A stretch of 64,000 bases of DNA from Siphonodentalium dalli (taxonomy: Eukaryota; Mollusca; Scaphopoda; Gadilida; Siphonodentaliidae), in contig CP136063.1 in NCBI GenBank assembly GCA_032622095.1, positions 146,933,379 to 146,997,378 on the forward strand, given 5' to 3'. The position numbers and the translations under genes were made by a program. The notes beneath the pieces were generated by a model. The model ran no database searches and was not told the origin of the DNA. It worked only from the letters and a program-made list of their open reading frames with translations. Positions 12,560 to 26,000 of the stretch are shown one piece after another. Positions within the stretch are counted from its first letter, which is position 1, and each line of letters starts with the position of its first letter.

Positions 12560-14435
12560 AAAGGACGAATTGTAGAACACGCTATTGGAAATGTCCATAC
12601 ACACTTCACAAGATAGCCCTATATTAATAATGTGGCATGTACACGATTGTACACTAAAATTATTCAAATTGATACCCTGTAAAGATGTACCATCAGATAT
12701 GACAAAGTTTGGCAAGTCAAAATATCCTAAGCCAATTTTCCACTTGATAGACAAATCAAAAATGAAAATTGCATGCAATCAACATGGTTCATATAACATG
12801 TACATGTATATAGGCACTACTATATGAGACAAATATTCACAAATATTATGATCAGAAGAGTATATTTTCAAGAATACTCTTTAATATTGGCAACAGAAAG
12901 CACAGTTTGTACATGGGTAAACCAAATACCAATCATTTAGTCTTATTAAAACAGTTAACTATACCTAATTTTCATTACTTTCAACTTACAGTTGACTGTA
13001 AGGAAACCTTGGTCTAGTTATAATTAGACTGTCAATCATTGTGTCAGTGTCCTGAGACCCTTTAATAACAAACATGCCATGAATGCGACTTTGACCAACT
13101 GTGAACAGGAGCAACTGCTGGTAAGCAAATTCACACTTATTTACTACCCTACTTATATGTTCGAACCAAATTTACAAGAAAGGGTGCATACTTTTCCACT
13201 GTGTTCAATATAAACTCACAATGTCAAACTGCAAATTGTTTGTCTGCAGGTTTAGGAAATTAGGAGTGGTGTATGTACTCACTAAGCACATTCATAATAT
13301 CCGTTCCACATTAAGTAAATATTAACTCCTACTTTATCTAACCAGAATGGCAAAATAATGAACCAATCAACAATCTGGATTAAGAGGCCAACAAAGCCTG
13401 CATCCAGTTAAAGCTTAAGGTATAATTCAGCAACAGGAATAATACCCCTGAGTGCATAACTTCAAGCAAATGTTTAGTGTTAACATGGTTTTTTAATCAG
13501 ACTAATCAAGAAGATTATATATTTCGTAGCAAATGGACACATCTCTGCAGAGATATGGGCCAATGTATTAGGAGGAAACTCTTTTTTTTAGGTGTTTAGT
13601 AAAATACTCACAAAATTCACAGTAACATCCAATATATTCCACTATGAGGAAGAACAACCTTATTGCTCTTATAATAACATATCACAAATAAACCAGGTCA
13701 ATTTTAAAGGCAGAAGGCGGATAACTGCTGGGACTGTGTTACAGCCATACCCTCCTAATAAATGATAGTAGTGCCTGAGGACTGTTAGCACACACCTCCT
13801 CTCTCCAGACATTGCTTATAATATAAATACAACTGATGTAGTCACTAAAGTAGTGGGTAATAACAGAGCTGATAGGCTGAGAGCCAGGAGGGACATAAAT
13901 GAAGATAAGATGGTCATTCATCAAACTAATTACTTGAGAGACAGGACAAGTGTTCTGTTGTTGGTTTGTGAAATTTGTATTTTATTTGTTTGTTGTTGGT
14001 CTGTGAGAATCTTATTTATTTTGAAGTCCAAAGGTTCTCTGTATGTAATTATTTGCTGGTAAAGTAGTTAATGGAAATGTATTCATTATCAGATAGAATG
14101 TCCTATCATGTGGTAATGTTTGTTTTATGTTCACCTGACCCCTTGTCCCTGCAGTGCATATTGAATAAATGGATTCATTGATATGGACTATCCAGCTATT
14201 GAGGAGCAAAGACTCAAAAACTTAAGTGCCCTAGACCTTTTTTGTCCATTAACACCTTTTTAAACATTTTTAACCACCACAAACTTTAATTGACCAATTG
14301 GTGGTCACAATGGAATTATTTCAACACTCTCCTATCACTGGGAGCTTCCTTAGGATCACAATGGAAATAAGTCCCTCTTGGGACTTTTGTGTTATCCCTG
14401 ATAGCCCTCAGCATTTATCTTCCTATTTTCGATTA
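12560..14435. other. Unassigned sequence
   Basis: Several ORFs of 61-82 codons lie on both strands, none with recognisable features. No repeats were identified. Confidence 0.45.
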
Positions 14436-15430
14436 GGCCAAACTTTTTTATTTTTCTGCTTTACGGATTTTTTAAAACTTGTTTTGGCAGGGTTGGTCGG
14501 AAAAAATAAATAAAATAAAAATGCTTGAATCATTTTTTTTTTGGACATTCGCTAAGGTGGTAATTTGAGTCTTCATAATTCTCTGCCAGTCGCTTACAGA
14601 AAACAGTTTTTGGATGTATATCACAAAATTCAAATCCATCACTATTAATGAAACCTAGCTCAAATTATTGAATAATATTGAAAAAATCCAGAAATAAATA
14701 GGTTTTTTTTTGTTCAATTTTATTTACTAAATAAATGGACTCCCCCATTCAGTTATAATGTATACATTGAAAAAGTCCATTATTCATGTGGAGGGATGTC
14801 ACAGAAAAATAAGTAGCTGACAGAATATACATGTGCAGAAGGATTCCTATTAATTTGTGGGAAATGCTCAGACAATAAGTTTAAAATAAGGTATATGGCC
14901 CTTTGTTGAACTTATTATCTGAACATTTCCTAAGGGATCTACTTGTCTGGTCAATGAGTATTTAGTATAGAGGGTTATAAATACACACATGGGAATGGTG
15001 AGATTAGTGGTAGTGATAAACATTTAATGTGTAACTTGAGCAACCCCATGCTGAGCATACTCCTTAGCTTGTGATTTCCTATGGAAGAAACCTTGTGGAC
15101 TGTTATTGGTCTTCTGTCATAAAGATAACCATAAATTCCCAGGAATACAAAATGTATTCTAAAGACCATTTAAAGTTTTAAGGTGATGTCAAGATTTATA
15201 GAAAGCATACAGGTATCTTGCTGGCAGAGGCATATACACTCAAGCCCACTTCTCAGTTTTCATCCTGGATGTAGTTTAAAATGATGCTTTGGTGGAACAG
15301 TAATTAAAACCAGAGAAATCTATAGTAGGTGTGTCCTATGCATCTTTAATGACCAGTGAATTGTGGTTGGATAAATTTTACTGATAAGCAGAAACAGCTA
15401 AGGTTGGCAGTGAAAATAATAAAAAATGAA
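14436..15430 (+). repeat. Dispersed repeat R1, longest copy
   Basis: It starts near 'ggccaaacttttttattttt' and includes 'gcttgaatcatttttttttt', 'gacattcgctaaggtgg', 'gttgaacttattatctgaac' and 'gataagcagaaacagctaa'. Parts recur in reverse orientation at 39300-39775 and 49490-50150, and shorter pieces at 32175-32320 and 55080-55260. No protein-coding capacity is visible in any copy. It is probably a mobile element of unknown class. Confidence 0.65.
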
Positions 15431-15446
15431 AGTGTCAATGACACTG

Positions 15447-17298
15447 TAGCTCAACTTAGGTAGGGGAATAATTTAATGGTCGACAGTAAATGGAGGAATA
15501 GGAAAAGTGCTAATTGAAATGTCTAAGTAAGACTAGATGTTCATGTCAATATCAACATTCATAACAGATTTCATAATGATCGGATCAGGGATGTGGTGAT
15601 TATGGTGTGACAAAGGATTTATTGATGCAAAGAGTAAATTATAAAATGGCCACCGGCAGCCATGTTTTTTTTCCGAATTACCCCAAAATGACTTGTTCCC
15701 ATCTACAGCCTTTACAAATCTCATAATGATCTGATCAAAGGTATGACCTGTAGCCTGTGCCAATGGATTTAGTCATGCAAAGAGTAAAATCCAAGATGGC
15801 TGCTGGCGGCCATGTTTTTCGGCGGAACGACCCCAAAATGACTCGTTTCCCATCTACATGTCGTTGTTAACATACATGACAAATTTCTTGAAGTTCCGAC
15901 CAAAGCTACGACCTGTAGCCCGCACCAAAGGATTTATTCATGCAAAGAGTAAAATCCAATATGGCTGCTGGCGGACATGTTTTTTAGCCAAACGACCCCA
16001 AAATGACTCGTTCCCATCTACATGTTAATATTAACATCCATGATAAATATCATGATGATCAGACAAACAGTACAACCTGTAGCCCGTGCCAATGGATTGA
16101 ATTTTGAAATCCAAGATGGCTGCCAGCGGCCATGTTTTTTGGCCGTATGACCCCAAAATGACTCGTTCCCATATACATGTCAATATCAATATTCATGACA
16201 AATTTCATAAAGGTCAGACCAAAGGTACGACCTGTAACCCGCGCCAAAGGATTTAGTCATTGAAAGAGTAAAATCCAAGATGGCTGCTGGCGGCCATGTT
16301 TTTTGGCCGAACGACCCCAAAATGACTCGTTCCCATCTACATGTCATTGTTAACATCCATGACAAATTTCATGAAGTTCTGACCAAAGCTACAACCTGTA
16401 GCCCGCGCCAAAGAATTTAGTCATGTAAAGAGTAAAATCCAAGATGGCTGCTGGCGGCCATGTTTTTTGGCTGAACGACCCCAAAATCACTCGTTCCCAT
16501 CTACATGTCAATATTAACATCCATGACAAATTTCATGATGATCAGACGAACAGCACGACCTGTAGCTCGCGCCAATGGATTGAATTTTGAAATCCAAAAT
16601 GGCCACCAGCGGCCATGTTTTTTGGCCGAATGACCCCAAAATGACTCGTTCCAATCTACATGTCAATGTCAACATTCATGACAAAATTCATAAAGATCAG
16701 ACCATAGGTACGACCTGTAGCCCGCGCCAAAGGATTTAGTCATGCAAAGAGTAAAATCCAAGATGGCTGCTGGCGGCTATGTTTTTTGGCCGAACAACCC
16801 CAAAATCACTCGTTCCCATCTACATGTCATTGTTAACATCCATGACAAATTTCATGAAGTTCCGATCAAAACTACGACCTGTAGCCTGCGCCAAATGATT
16901 TAGTCATGCAAAGAGTAAAATCCAAGATGGCTGCTGACGGCCATGTTTTTTGGCCGAACGACCCCAAAATGACTCGTTCCCATCTACATGTCAATATTAA
17001 CATCCATGACAAATTTCATGATGATCAAACGAACAGTACGACCTGTAGCCCGCGCGAATGGATTGAATTTTGAAATCCAAGATGGCCACCAGCAGCCATG
17101 TTTTTTGGCCGAATGACCCCAAAATGACTTGTTCCCATCTACATGTCAATGTCAACATTCATGCAAAATTTCATAAAGATCAGACCAAAGGTACGACCTG
17201 TAGCCCGCGCCAAAGGAAATTGTTGACGGACACACGCACACGGACGACGGACGCAAAGCCATGGCAATAGCTCAAACTTACAAAAGTAAGTTGAGCTA
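15447..17298. mobile_element. 161-bp-monomer element with trimeric higher-order repeat
   Basis: The termini TAGCTCAACTTA (15447-15458) and TAAGTTGAGCTA (17287-17298) are exact inverted repeats. Between them lie about ten monomers of ~161 bp carrying 'gccatgttttttggcc', 'accccaaaatgactcgttcc' and 'ccaagatggctgctggcgg'. Three monomer types alternate. Type-B starts at 16088, 16571 and 17054 give a 483-bp higher-order period. The array ends in a CACACGCACACGGACGACGG microsatellite and a terminal hairpin. The minus-strand 62-95-codon ORFs are repeat translations. The organisation resembles pearl/BIV160-type bivalve repeats (inference). Its right part is included in the 3.5-kb tandem duplication. 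Confidence 0.85.
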
Positions 17299-17723
17299 AA
17301 AACAATTATAATTGATTTTTATTTCCTTGTCAGGCCTCAGATAATTCAGTCCAGGCATCCATAAAGCAGTAAAATAAAAAAAGTTTGGCCTTAGTCTGCC
17401 CATCTACTCTCCTCTTTAACATCACTATCTTTACAGCCTCTCATAAGCCAATTCAAATACGTTCTCATTAAAATTTTCAGCTCTGTCAACTTGATTTATC
17501 ACTTTTTTCAATGTATGTATCTGTAATTATTTATTGTAAAATGCTGATTGAATTTATCTAAATAAAAATTAATCAATCATGGACTACAAAAGAAAGGGGT
17601 CTGACAACCAAGTGAGGAACTCATCATGTGACATAACTACCCATGCCCCATTATATTCCCATGACTTGATTCAAGGACATATAACACTACGTGTACATTA
17701 CATGTATATCACTATTCTGTTCG

Positions 17724-17835
17724 GTGAGAGCTTTCCGATGAATGGCAACAAGCCATATTTCCAACTAAATCCTGAAAAGTTAACCATAATTTCTGCTGTG
17801 GTTAAGGAGACGATTATTTAGAGCATTACTGTATA
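17724..17835 (-). mobile_element. ACAGTAATGC-family MITE inside tandem copy 1
   Basis: This is a reverse-orientation copy of the element at 4274-4386 ('gagctttccgatgaatggca' through 'ttagagcattactgta'). It is repeated at 21237-21348 and 24740-24852 as part of the segmental duplication. The 80-codon ORFs starting at 17579, 21092 and 24595 run into it and are therefore not a gene. Confidence 0.75.
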
Positions 17836-18073
17836 CACGCATCATGTCATTCACAGGCAATAAAACACCACTGGTAGAAAACGTGCAACTTTTCACATTA
17901 AAATTAAATTTAATAAGGCATTATTCATATGAAACACAAATTAAATAAATACAAATTAGTTGCGTTATAATGCAAACTAACTTCAAAACAAAACATTCGG
18001 CAAACATTTCGCTGCCCATGAAACATAGCCGTATCATGTAGTTTGAATGCGATACGAGGCATCACATATCTAG

Positions 18074-18481
18074 CACAGGCCCCTGGGGAAAATTACTAAA
18101 ATACCAATATAGACTATACCAGTGTAAAGGTTCCAATCATCGATTTTGGCTAAAACCACACCCAACTATCAAAACCCTACAAATTCTGGAAATCAATAAT
18201 TGCAACCAAAATATCCCCCAGTGTGTCTTATTGGCTAAGATATTATGACCTCGTTATAAAATCCATATTTTCGAGCAATAAATTGTCGCGAACATGTATT
18301 TAAACGCGATGTCATAACCTATAAATGCTCACATATATTCTACAAGTCATTCCAAAGCCACCAATACCTCTTTTATTTCACCCGGTGTGCTCGATATTTT
18401 CAACAGGATACCGGGTGAAATAAAAGAGGTATTGGTGGCTTCGGAATGACTTGTAGAATATATGTGAGCATTTATAGGTTA
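18074..18481. mobile_element. Left arm and core of the fold-back element, copy 1
   Basis: It starts CACAGGCCCCTGGGG preceded by ATATCTAG. Its centre is a hairpin at 18316-18480 with 71-bp arms (aacctataaatgctcacata ... tatgtgagcatttataggtt) and a 23-base loop. The right arm is absent because the Helitron and the duplication breakpoint intervene. The identical structure starts at 21589 in copy 2. See 25093-29105 for the complete element. Confidence 0.85.
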
Positions 18482-19586
18482 CTAGCAGGGTTACCCGGCG
18501 TTGCCCAGGTTAAAGTGATGTGAAACCCTCTGCATATTGTGGATATATGATGGGAATAGAGGATACTCTTGCTCAAAGCATTACACATCTTCTCATAAAT
18601 TATATATCCAAATAGCATCACAAAACATGATTCTTACACACAGAATATAAGTAGTAGCTCACCTTGTCGGACCGGAGCGATTGTCATTTTGTTTATCGAG
18701 ATTAATCCGTCCCACCAATAAAGAACTATTTATTTATTTACAACTACGTATACTTCAGACGTTATAACATGAACATCATAAACTCATTAGTTCGCAAAAA
18801 TAAAATACGAAAGTTGAGTTTTACATAGAGATGTATCAATCAGTCTAGTGGGTTTGACTAAGATTTTGTGGAATACAGATGTTTTAAAGAAATGTCCAGG
18901 TGCTCCTAGAGCTGTTCATTGTGCTATATACTGGCTAATTGTTCTCAGTTTGAAAAAAAATGTTCTATGCAACTCTATCAGCTACATGTGCCCCACAGAG
19001 CGAGATTTTGAGTTGTTTATGTTAGGTGATGAGTCTGTTCTAAAACATAAAATATATCATCTGTATATTGGGCAGATATAACCTTGTAAGATGTCAGTAT
19101 TGGAGGATCCTGCCACTGACTCTGTTTTCTTTTATCTCAGAAGAAATTATATTTGACAGCACACTGTGACCACTATTGTTGAACAGGCCTTCTATACATT
19201 TCCATATCTCTTTTAACTTTTTTTGTGGAAACTATATTGAATGGGGCAGACTCAATTGTGTTATAATATTAACATGAGCTATTCTAATATTTTAACATTA
19301 TCTTCGTCATAAAAAGTTACCACTGTTAGAACGCCTTGGTGCCATCTCGATTGTACCCCGTGAAGTTATATATAGAACACATACAGAAATATATATTTGC
19401 AAATATATCTAGGCACCAAATGTGACTTTTTTTAACTCGCACATTTTGATTCCTCATATCATTTGAGAAGAACGTGTATGAATTTGATGCTAATTGGCAC
19501 TAAACATATTTCTATCAGTTGTGGTGACCCGCCCGTCCCTATTTCGGACTCAAGCGGCGCTACATTTGACATCATTAAACCACAAA
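18482..19586 (-). mobile_element. Truncated Helitron, 3' 1105 bp, copy 1
   Basis: On the minus strand the 3' end reads GGGCAACGCCGGGTAACCC then TGCTAG, followed by host T: a Helitron CTRR end with a GC-rich hairpin. The 5' part is lost at the tandem-duplication junction. Copy 2 carries the same fragment at 21997-23097. A 77-codon ORF (18848-19081) is intact here and in copy 3 but disrupted by the 4-bp deletion in copy 2, so there is no sign of constraint. Confidence 0.8.
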
Positions 19587-22500
19587 GCCAATGGATTGAA
19601 TTTTGAAATCCAAGATGGCTGCCAGTGGCCATGTTTTTTGGCCGTATGACCCCAAAATGACTCGTTCCCATATACATGTCAATATCAATATTCATGACAA
19701 ATTTCATAAAGGTCAGACCAAAGGTACGACCTGTAACCCGCGCCAAAGGATTTAGTCATTGAAAGAGTAAAATCCAAGATGGCTGCTGGCGGCCATGTTT
19801 TTTGGCCGAACAACCCCAAAATCACTCGTTCCCATCTACATGTCATTGTTAACATCCATGACAAATTTCATGAAGTTCTGACCAAAGCTACAACCTGTAG
19901 CCCGCGCCAAAGAATTTAGTCATGTAAAGAGTAAAATCCAAGATGGCTGCTGGCGGCCATGTTTTTTGGCTGAACGACCCCAAAATCACTCGTTCCCATC
20001 TACATGTCAATATTAACATCCATGACAAATTTCATGATGATCAGACGAACAGCACGACCTGTAGCCCGCGCCAATGGATTGAATTTTGAAATCCAAAATG
20101 GCCACCAGCGGCCATGTTTTTTGGCCGAATGACCCCAAAATGACTCGTTCCCATCTACATGTCAATGTCAACATTCATGACAAAATTTATAAAGATCAGA
20201 CCATAGGTACGACCTGTAGCCCGCGCCAAAGGATTTAGTCATGCAAAGAGTAAAATCCATGATGGCTGCTGGCGGCCATGTTTTTTGGCCGAACGACCCC
20301 AAAATCACTCGTTTCCCATCTACATGTCATTGTTAACATCCATGACAAATTTCATGAAGTTCCGATCAAAACTACGACCTGTAGCCTGCGCCAAATGATT
20401 TAGTCATGCAAAGAGTAAAATCCAAGATGGCTGCTGACGGCCATGTTTTTTGGCCGAACGACCCCAAAATGACTCGTTCCCATCTACATGTCAATATTAA
20501 CATCCATGACAAATTTCATGATGATCAAACGAACAGTACAACCTGTTGTAGCCCGCGCCAATGGATTGAATTTTGAAATCCAAGATGGCCACCAGCAGCC
20601 ATGTTTTTCGGCCGAATGACCCCAAAATGACTCGTTCCCATCTACATGTCAATGTCAACATTCATGCAAAATTTCATAAAGATCAGACCAAAGGTACGAC
20701 CTGTAGCCCGCGCCAAAGGAAATTGTTGACGGACACACGCACACACGCACACACAGACGACGGACGCCAAGCCATGGCAATAGCTCAAACTTACAAAAGT
20801 AAGTTGAGCTAAAAACAATTATAATTAATTTTTATTTCCTTGTCAGGCCTCAGATAATTCAGTCCAGGCATCCATAAAGCAGTAAAATAAAAAAAGTTTG
20901 GCCTTAGTCTGCCCATCTACTCTCCTCTTTAACATCACTATCTTTACAGCCTCTCATAAGCCAATTCAAATACGTTCTCATTAAAATTTTCAGCTCTGTC
21001 AACTTGATTTATCACTTTTTTCAATGTATGTATCTGTAATTATTTATTGTAAAATGCTGATTGAATTTATCTAAATAAAAATTAATCAATCATGGACTAC
21101 AAAAGAAAGGGGTCTGACAACCAAGTGAGGAACTCATCATGTGACATAACTACCCATGCCCCATTATATTCCCATGACTTGATTCAAGGACATATAACAC
21201 TACGTGTACATTACATGTATATCACTATTCTGTTCTGTGAGAGCTTTCCGATGAATGGCAACAAGCCATATTTCCGACTAAATCCTGAAAAGTTAACCAT
21301 AATTTCTGCTGTGGTTAAGGAGACGATTATTTAGAGCATTACTGTATACACGCATCATGTCATTCACAGGCAATAAAACACCACTCTGGTAGAAAACGTG
21401 CAACTTTTCACATTAAAATTAAATTTAATAAGGCATTATTCATATGAAACACAAATTAAATAAATACAAATTAGTTGCGTTATAATGCAAACTAACTTCA
21501 AAACAAAACATTCGGCAAACATTTCGCTGCCCATGAAACATAGCCGTATCATGTAGTTTGAATGCGATACGAGGCATCACATATCTAGCACAGGCCCCTG
21601 GGGAAAATTACTAAAATACCAATATAGACTATACCAGTGTAAAGGTTCCAATCATCGATTTTGGCTAAAACCACACCCAACTATCAAAACCCTACAAATT
21701 CTGGAAATCAATAATTGCAACCAAAATATCCCCCAGTGTGTCTTATTGGCTAAGATATTATGACCTCGTTATAAAATCCATATTTTCGAGCAATAAATTG
21801 TCGCGAACATGTATTTAAACGCGATGTCATAACCTATAAATGCTCACATATATTCTACAAGTCATTCCAAAGCCACCAATACCTCTTTTATTTCACCCGG
21901 TGTGCTCGATATTTTCAACAGGATACCGGGTGAAATAAAAGAGGTATTGGTGGCTTCGGAATGACTTGTAGAATATATGTGAGCATTTATAGGTTACTAG
22001 CAGGGTTACCCGGCGTTGCCCAGGTTAAAGTGATGTGAAACCCTCTGCATATTGTGGATATATGATGGGAATAGAGGATACTCTTGCTCAAAGCATTACA
22101 CATCTTCTCATAAATTATATATCCAAATAGCATCACAAAACATGATTCTTACACACAGAATATAAGTAGTAGCTCACCTTGTCGGACCGGAGCGATTGTC
22201 ATTTTGTTTATCGAGATTAATCCGTCCCACCAATAAAGAACTATTTATTTATTTACAACTACGTATACTTCAGACGTTATAACATGAACATCATAAACTC
22301 ATTAGTTCGCAAAAATAAAATACGAAAGTTGAGTTTTACATAGAGATGTATCAATCAGTCTAGTGGGTTTGACTAAGATTTTGTGGAATACAGATGTTTT
22401 AAAGAAATGTCCAGGTGCTCCTCTGTTCATTGTGCTATATACTGGCTAATTGTTCTCAGTTTGAAAAAAAATGTTCTATGCAACTCTATCAGCTACATGT

Positions 22501-23097
22501 GCCCCACAGAGCGAGATTTTGAGTTGTTTATGTTAGGTGATGAGTCTGTTCTAAAACATAAAATATATCATCTGTATATTGGGCAGATATAACCTTGTAA
22601 GATGTCAGTATTGGAGGATCCTGCCACTGACTCTGTTTTCTTTTATCTCAGAAGAAATTATATTTGACAGCACACTGTGACCACTATTGTTGAACAGGCC
22701 TTCTATACATTTCCATATCTCTTTTAACTTTTTTTGTGGAAACTATATTGAATGGGGCAGACTCAATTGTGTTATAATATTAACATGAGCTATTCTAATA
22801 TTTTAACATTATCTTCGTCATAAAAAGTTACCACTGTTAGAACGCCTTGGTGCCATCTCGATTGTACCCCGTGAAGTTATATATAGAACACATACAGAAA
22901 TATATATTTGCAAATATATCTAGGCACCAAATGTGACTTTTTTTAACTCGCACATTTTGATTCCTCATATCATTTGAGAAGAACGTGTATGAATTTGATG
23001 CTAATTGGCACTAAACATATTTCTATCAGTTGTGGTGACCCGCCCGTCCCTATTTCGGACTCAAGCGGCGCTACATTTGACATCATTAAACCACAAA
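19587..23097. repeat. 3.5-kb tandem segmental duplication, copy 2
   Basis: Its content and order are identical to copy 1. The junction 'cacaaa|gccaatgg' at 19586/19587 joins Helitron sequence directly to the 161-bp array. It carries a private 4-bp deletion near 22421 (gctcctctgttc instead of gctcctagagctgttc) and a longer CACACGCA microsatellite. Confidence 0.93.
21997..23097 (-). mobile_element. Truncated Helitron, copy 2
   Basis: Same fragment as 18482-19586, 4 bp shorter owing to a private deletion near 22421. Its 3' end on the minus strand is CTAG at 21997-22000. Confidence 0.8.
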
Positions 23098-26000
23098 GCC
23101 AATGGATTGAATTTTGAAATCCAAGATGGCTGCCAGTGGCCATGTTTTTTGGCCGTATGACCCCAAAATGACTCGTTCCCATATACATGTCAATATCAAT
23201 ATTCATGACAAATTTCATAAAGGTCAGACCAAAGGTACGACCTGTAACCCGCGCCAAAGGATTTAGTCATTGAAAGAGTAAAATCCAAGATGGCTGCTGG
23301 CGGCCATGTTTTTTGGCCGAACGACCCCAAAATCACTCGTTCCCATCTACATGTCATTGTTAACATCCATGACAAATTTCATGAAGTTCTGACCAAAGCT
23401 ACAACCTGTAGCCCGCGCCAAAGAATTTAGTCATGTAAAGAGTAAAATCCAAGATGGCTGCTGGCGGCCATGTTTTTTGGCTGAACGACCCCAAAATCAC
23501 TCGTTCCCATCTACATGTCAATATTAACATCCATGACAAATTTCATGATGATCAGACGAACAGCACGATCTGTAGCCCGCGCCAATGGATTGAATTTTGA
23601 AATCCAAAATGGCCACCAGCGGCCATGTTTTTTGGCCGAATGACCCCAAAATGACTCGTTCCCATCTACATGTCAATGTCAACATTCATGACAAAATTTA
23701 TAAAGATCAGACCATAGGTACGACCTGTAGCCCGCGCCAAAGGATTTAGTCATGCAAAGAGTAAAATCCATGATGGCTGCTGGCGGCCATGTTTTTTGGC
23801 CGAACGACCCCAAAATCACTCGTTTCCCATCTACATGTCATTGTTAACATCCATGACAAATTTCATGAAGTTCCGATCAAAACTACGACCTGTAGCCTGC
23901 GCCAAATGATTTAGTCATGCAAAGAGTAAAATCCAAGATGGCTGCTGACGGCCATGTTTTTTGGCCGAACGACCCCAAAATGACTCGTTCCCATCTACAT
24001 GTCAATATTAACATCCATGACAAATTTCATGATGATCAAACGAACAGTACAACCTGTTGTAGCCCGCGCCAATGGATTGAATTTTGAAATCCAAGATGGC
24101 CACCAGCAGCCATGTTTTTCGGCCGAATGACCCCAAAATGACTCGTTCCCATCTACATGTCAATGTCAACATTCATGCAAAATTTCATAAAGATCAGACC
24201 AAAGGTACGACCTGTAGCCCGCGCCAAAGGAAATTGTTGACGGACACACGCACACACAGACGACGGACGCCAAGCCATGGCAATAGCTCAAACTTACAAA
24301 AGTAAGTTGAGCTAAAAACAATTATAATTAATTTTTATTTCCTTGTCAGGCCTCAGATAATTCAGTCCAGGCATCCATAAAGCAGTAAAATAAAAAAAGT
24401 TTGGCCTTAGTCTGCCCATCTACTCTCCTCTTTAACATCACTATCTTTACAGCCTCTCATAAGCCAATTCAAATACGTTCTCATTAAAATTTTCAGCTCT
24501 GTCAACTTGATTTATCACTTTTTTCAATGTATGTATCTGTAATTATTTATTGTAAAATGCTGATTGAATTTATCTAAATAAAAATTAATCAATCATGGAC
24601 TACAAAAGAAAGGGGTCTGACAACCAAGTGAGGAACTCATCATGTGACATAACTACCCATGCCCCATTATATTCCCATGACTTGATTCAAGGACATATAA
24701 CACTACGTGTACATTACATGTATATCACTATTCTGTTCTGTGAGAGCTTTCCGATGAATGGCAACAAGCCATATTTCCGACTAAATCCTGAAAAGTTAAC
24801 CATAATTTCTGCTGTGGTTAAGGAGATGATTATTTAGAGCATTTACTGTATACACGCATCATGTCATTCACAGGCAATAAAACACCACTCTGGTAGAAAA
24901 CGTGCAACTTTTCACATTAAAATTAAATTTAATAAGGCATTATTCATATGAAACACAAATTAAATAAATACAAATTAGTTGCGTTATAATGCAAACTAAC
25001 TTCAAAACAAAACATTCGGCAAACATTTCGCTGCCCATGAAACATAGCCGTATCATGTAGTTTGAATGCGATACGAGGCATCACATATCTAGCACAGGCC
25101 CCTGGGGAAAATTACTAAAATACCAATATAGACTATACCAGTGTAAAGGTTCCAATCATCGATTTTGGCTAAAACCACACCCAACTATCAAAACCCTACA
25201 AATTCTGGAAATCAATAATTGCAACCAAAATATCCCCCAGTGTGTCTTATTGGCTAAGATATTATGACCTCGTTATAAAATCCATATTTTCGAGCAATAA
25301 ATTGTCGCGAACATGTATTTAAACGCGATGTCATAACCTATAAATGCTCACATATATTCTACAAGTCATTCCAAAGCCACCAATACCTCTTTTATTTCAC
25401 CCGGTGTGCTCGATATTTTCAACAGGATACCGGGTGAAATAAAAGAGGTATTGGTGGCTTCGGAATGACTTGTAGAATATATGTGAGCATTTATAGGTTA
25501 CTAGCAGGGTTACCCGGCGTTGCCCAGGTTAAAGTGATGTGAAACCCTCTGCATATTGTGGATATATGATGGGAATAGAGGATACTCTTGCTCAAAGCAT
25601 TACACATCTTCTCATAAATTATATATCCAAATAGCATCACAAAACATGATTCTTACACACAGAATATAAGTAGTAGCTCACCTTGTCGGACCGGAGCGAT
25701 TGTCATTTTGTTTATCGAGATTAATCCGTCCCACCAATAAAGAACTATTTATTTATTTACAACTACGTATACTTCAGACGTTATAACATGAACATCATAA
25801 ACTCATTAGTTCGCAAAAATAAAATACGAAAGTTGAGTTTTACATAGAGATGTATCAATCAGTCTAGTGGGTTTGACTAAGATTTTGTGGAATACAGATG
25901 TTTTAAAGAAATGTCCAGGTGCTCCTAGAGCTGTTCATTGTGCTATATACTGGCTAATTGTTCTCAGTTTGAAAAAAAATGTTCTATGCAACTCTATCAG

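Larger units (their letters stand above)
16088..19586. repeat. 3.5-kb tandem segmental duplication, copy 1
   Basis: It runs from 'gccaatggattgaattttg' inside the 161-bp array to 'attaaaccacaaa' inside a Helitron. Contents in order: seven 161-bp monomers and element tail; ~300 bp containing 'aaaaaagtttggcc'; a MITE half at 17724-17835; the left arm and core of a fold-back (18074-18481); and the 3' 1105 bp of a Helitron (18482-19586). It differs from copies 2 and 3 at shared positions, for example 'ccactggtag' versus 'ccactctggtag'. Confidence 0.93.

Noticed and set aside
17579-17821. 80-codon ORF conserved in three copies (also 21092 and 24595)
   Set aside because: Conservation reflects the recent segmental duplication. 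The ORF runs into a MITE.
18848-19081. 77-codon ORF repeated at 25867
   Set aside because: It lies inside a Helitron and is disrupted in copy 2 by a 4-bp deletion, so it shows no selection.
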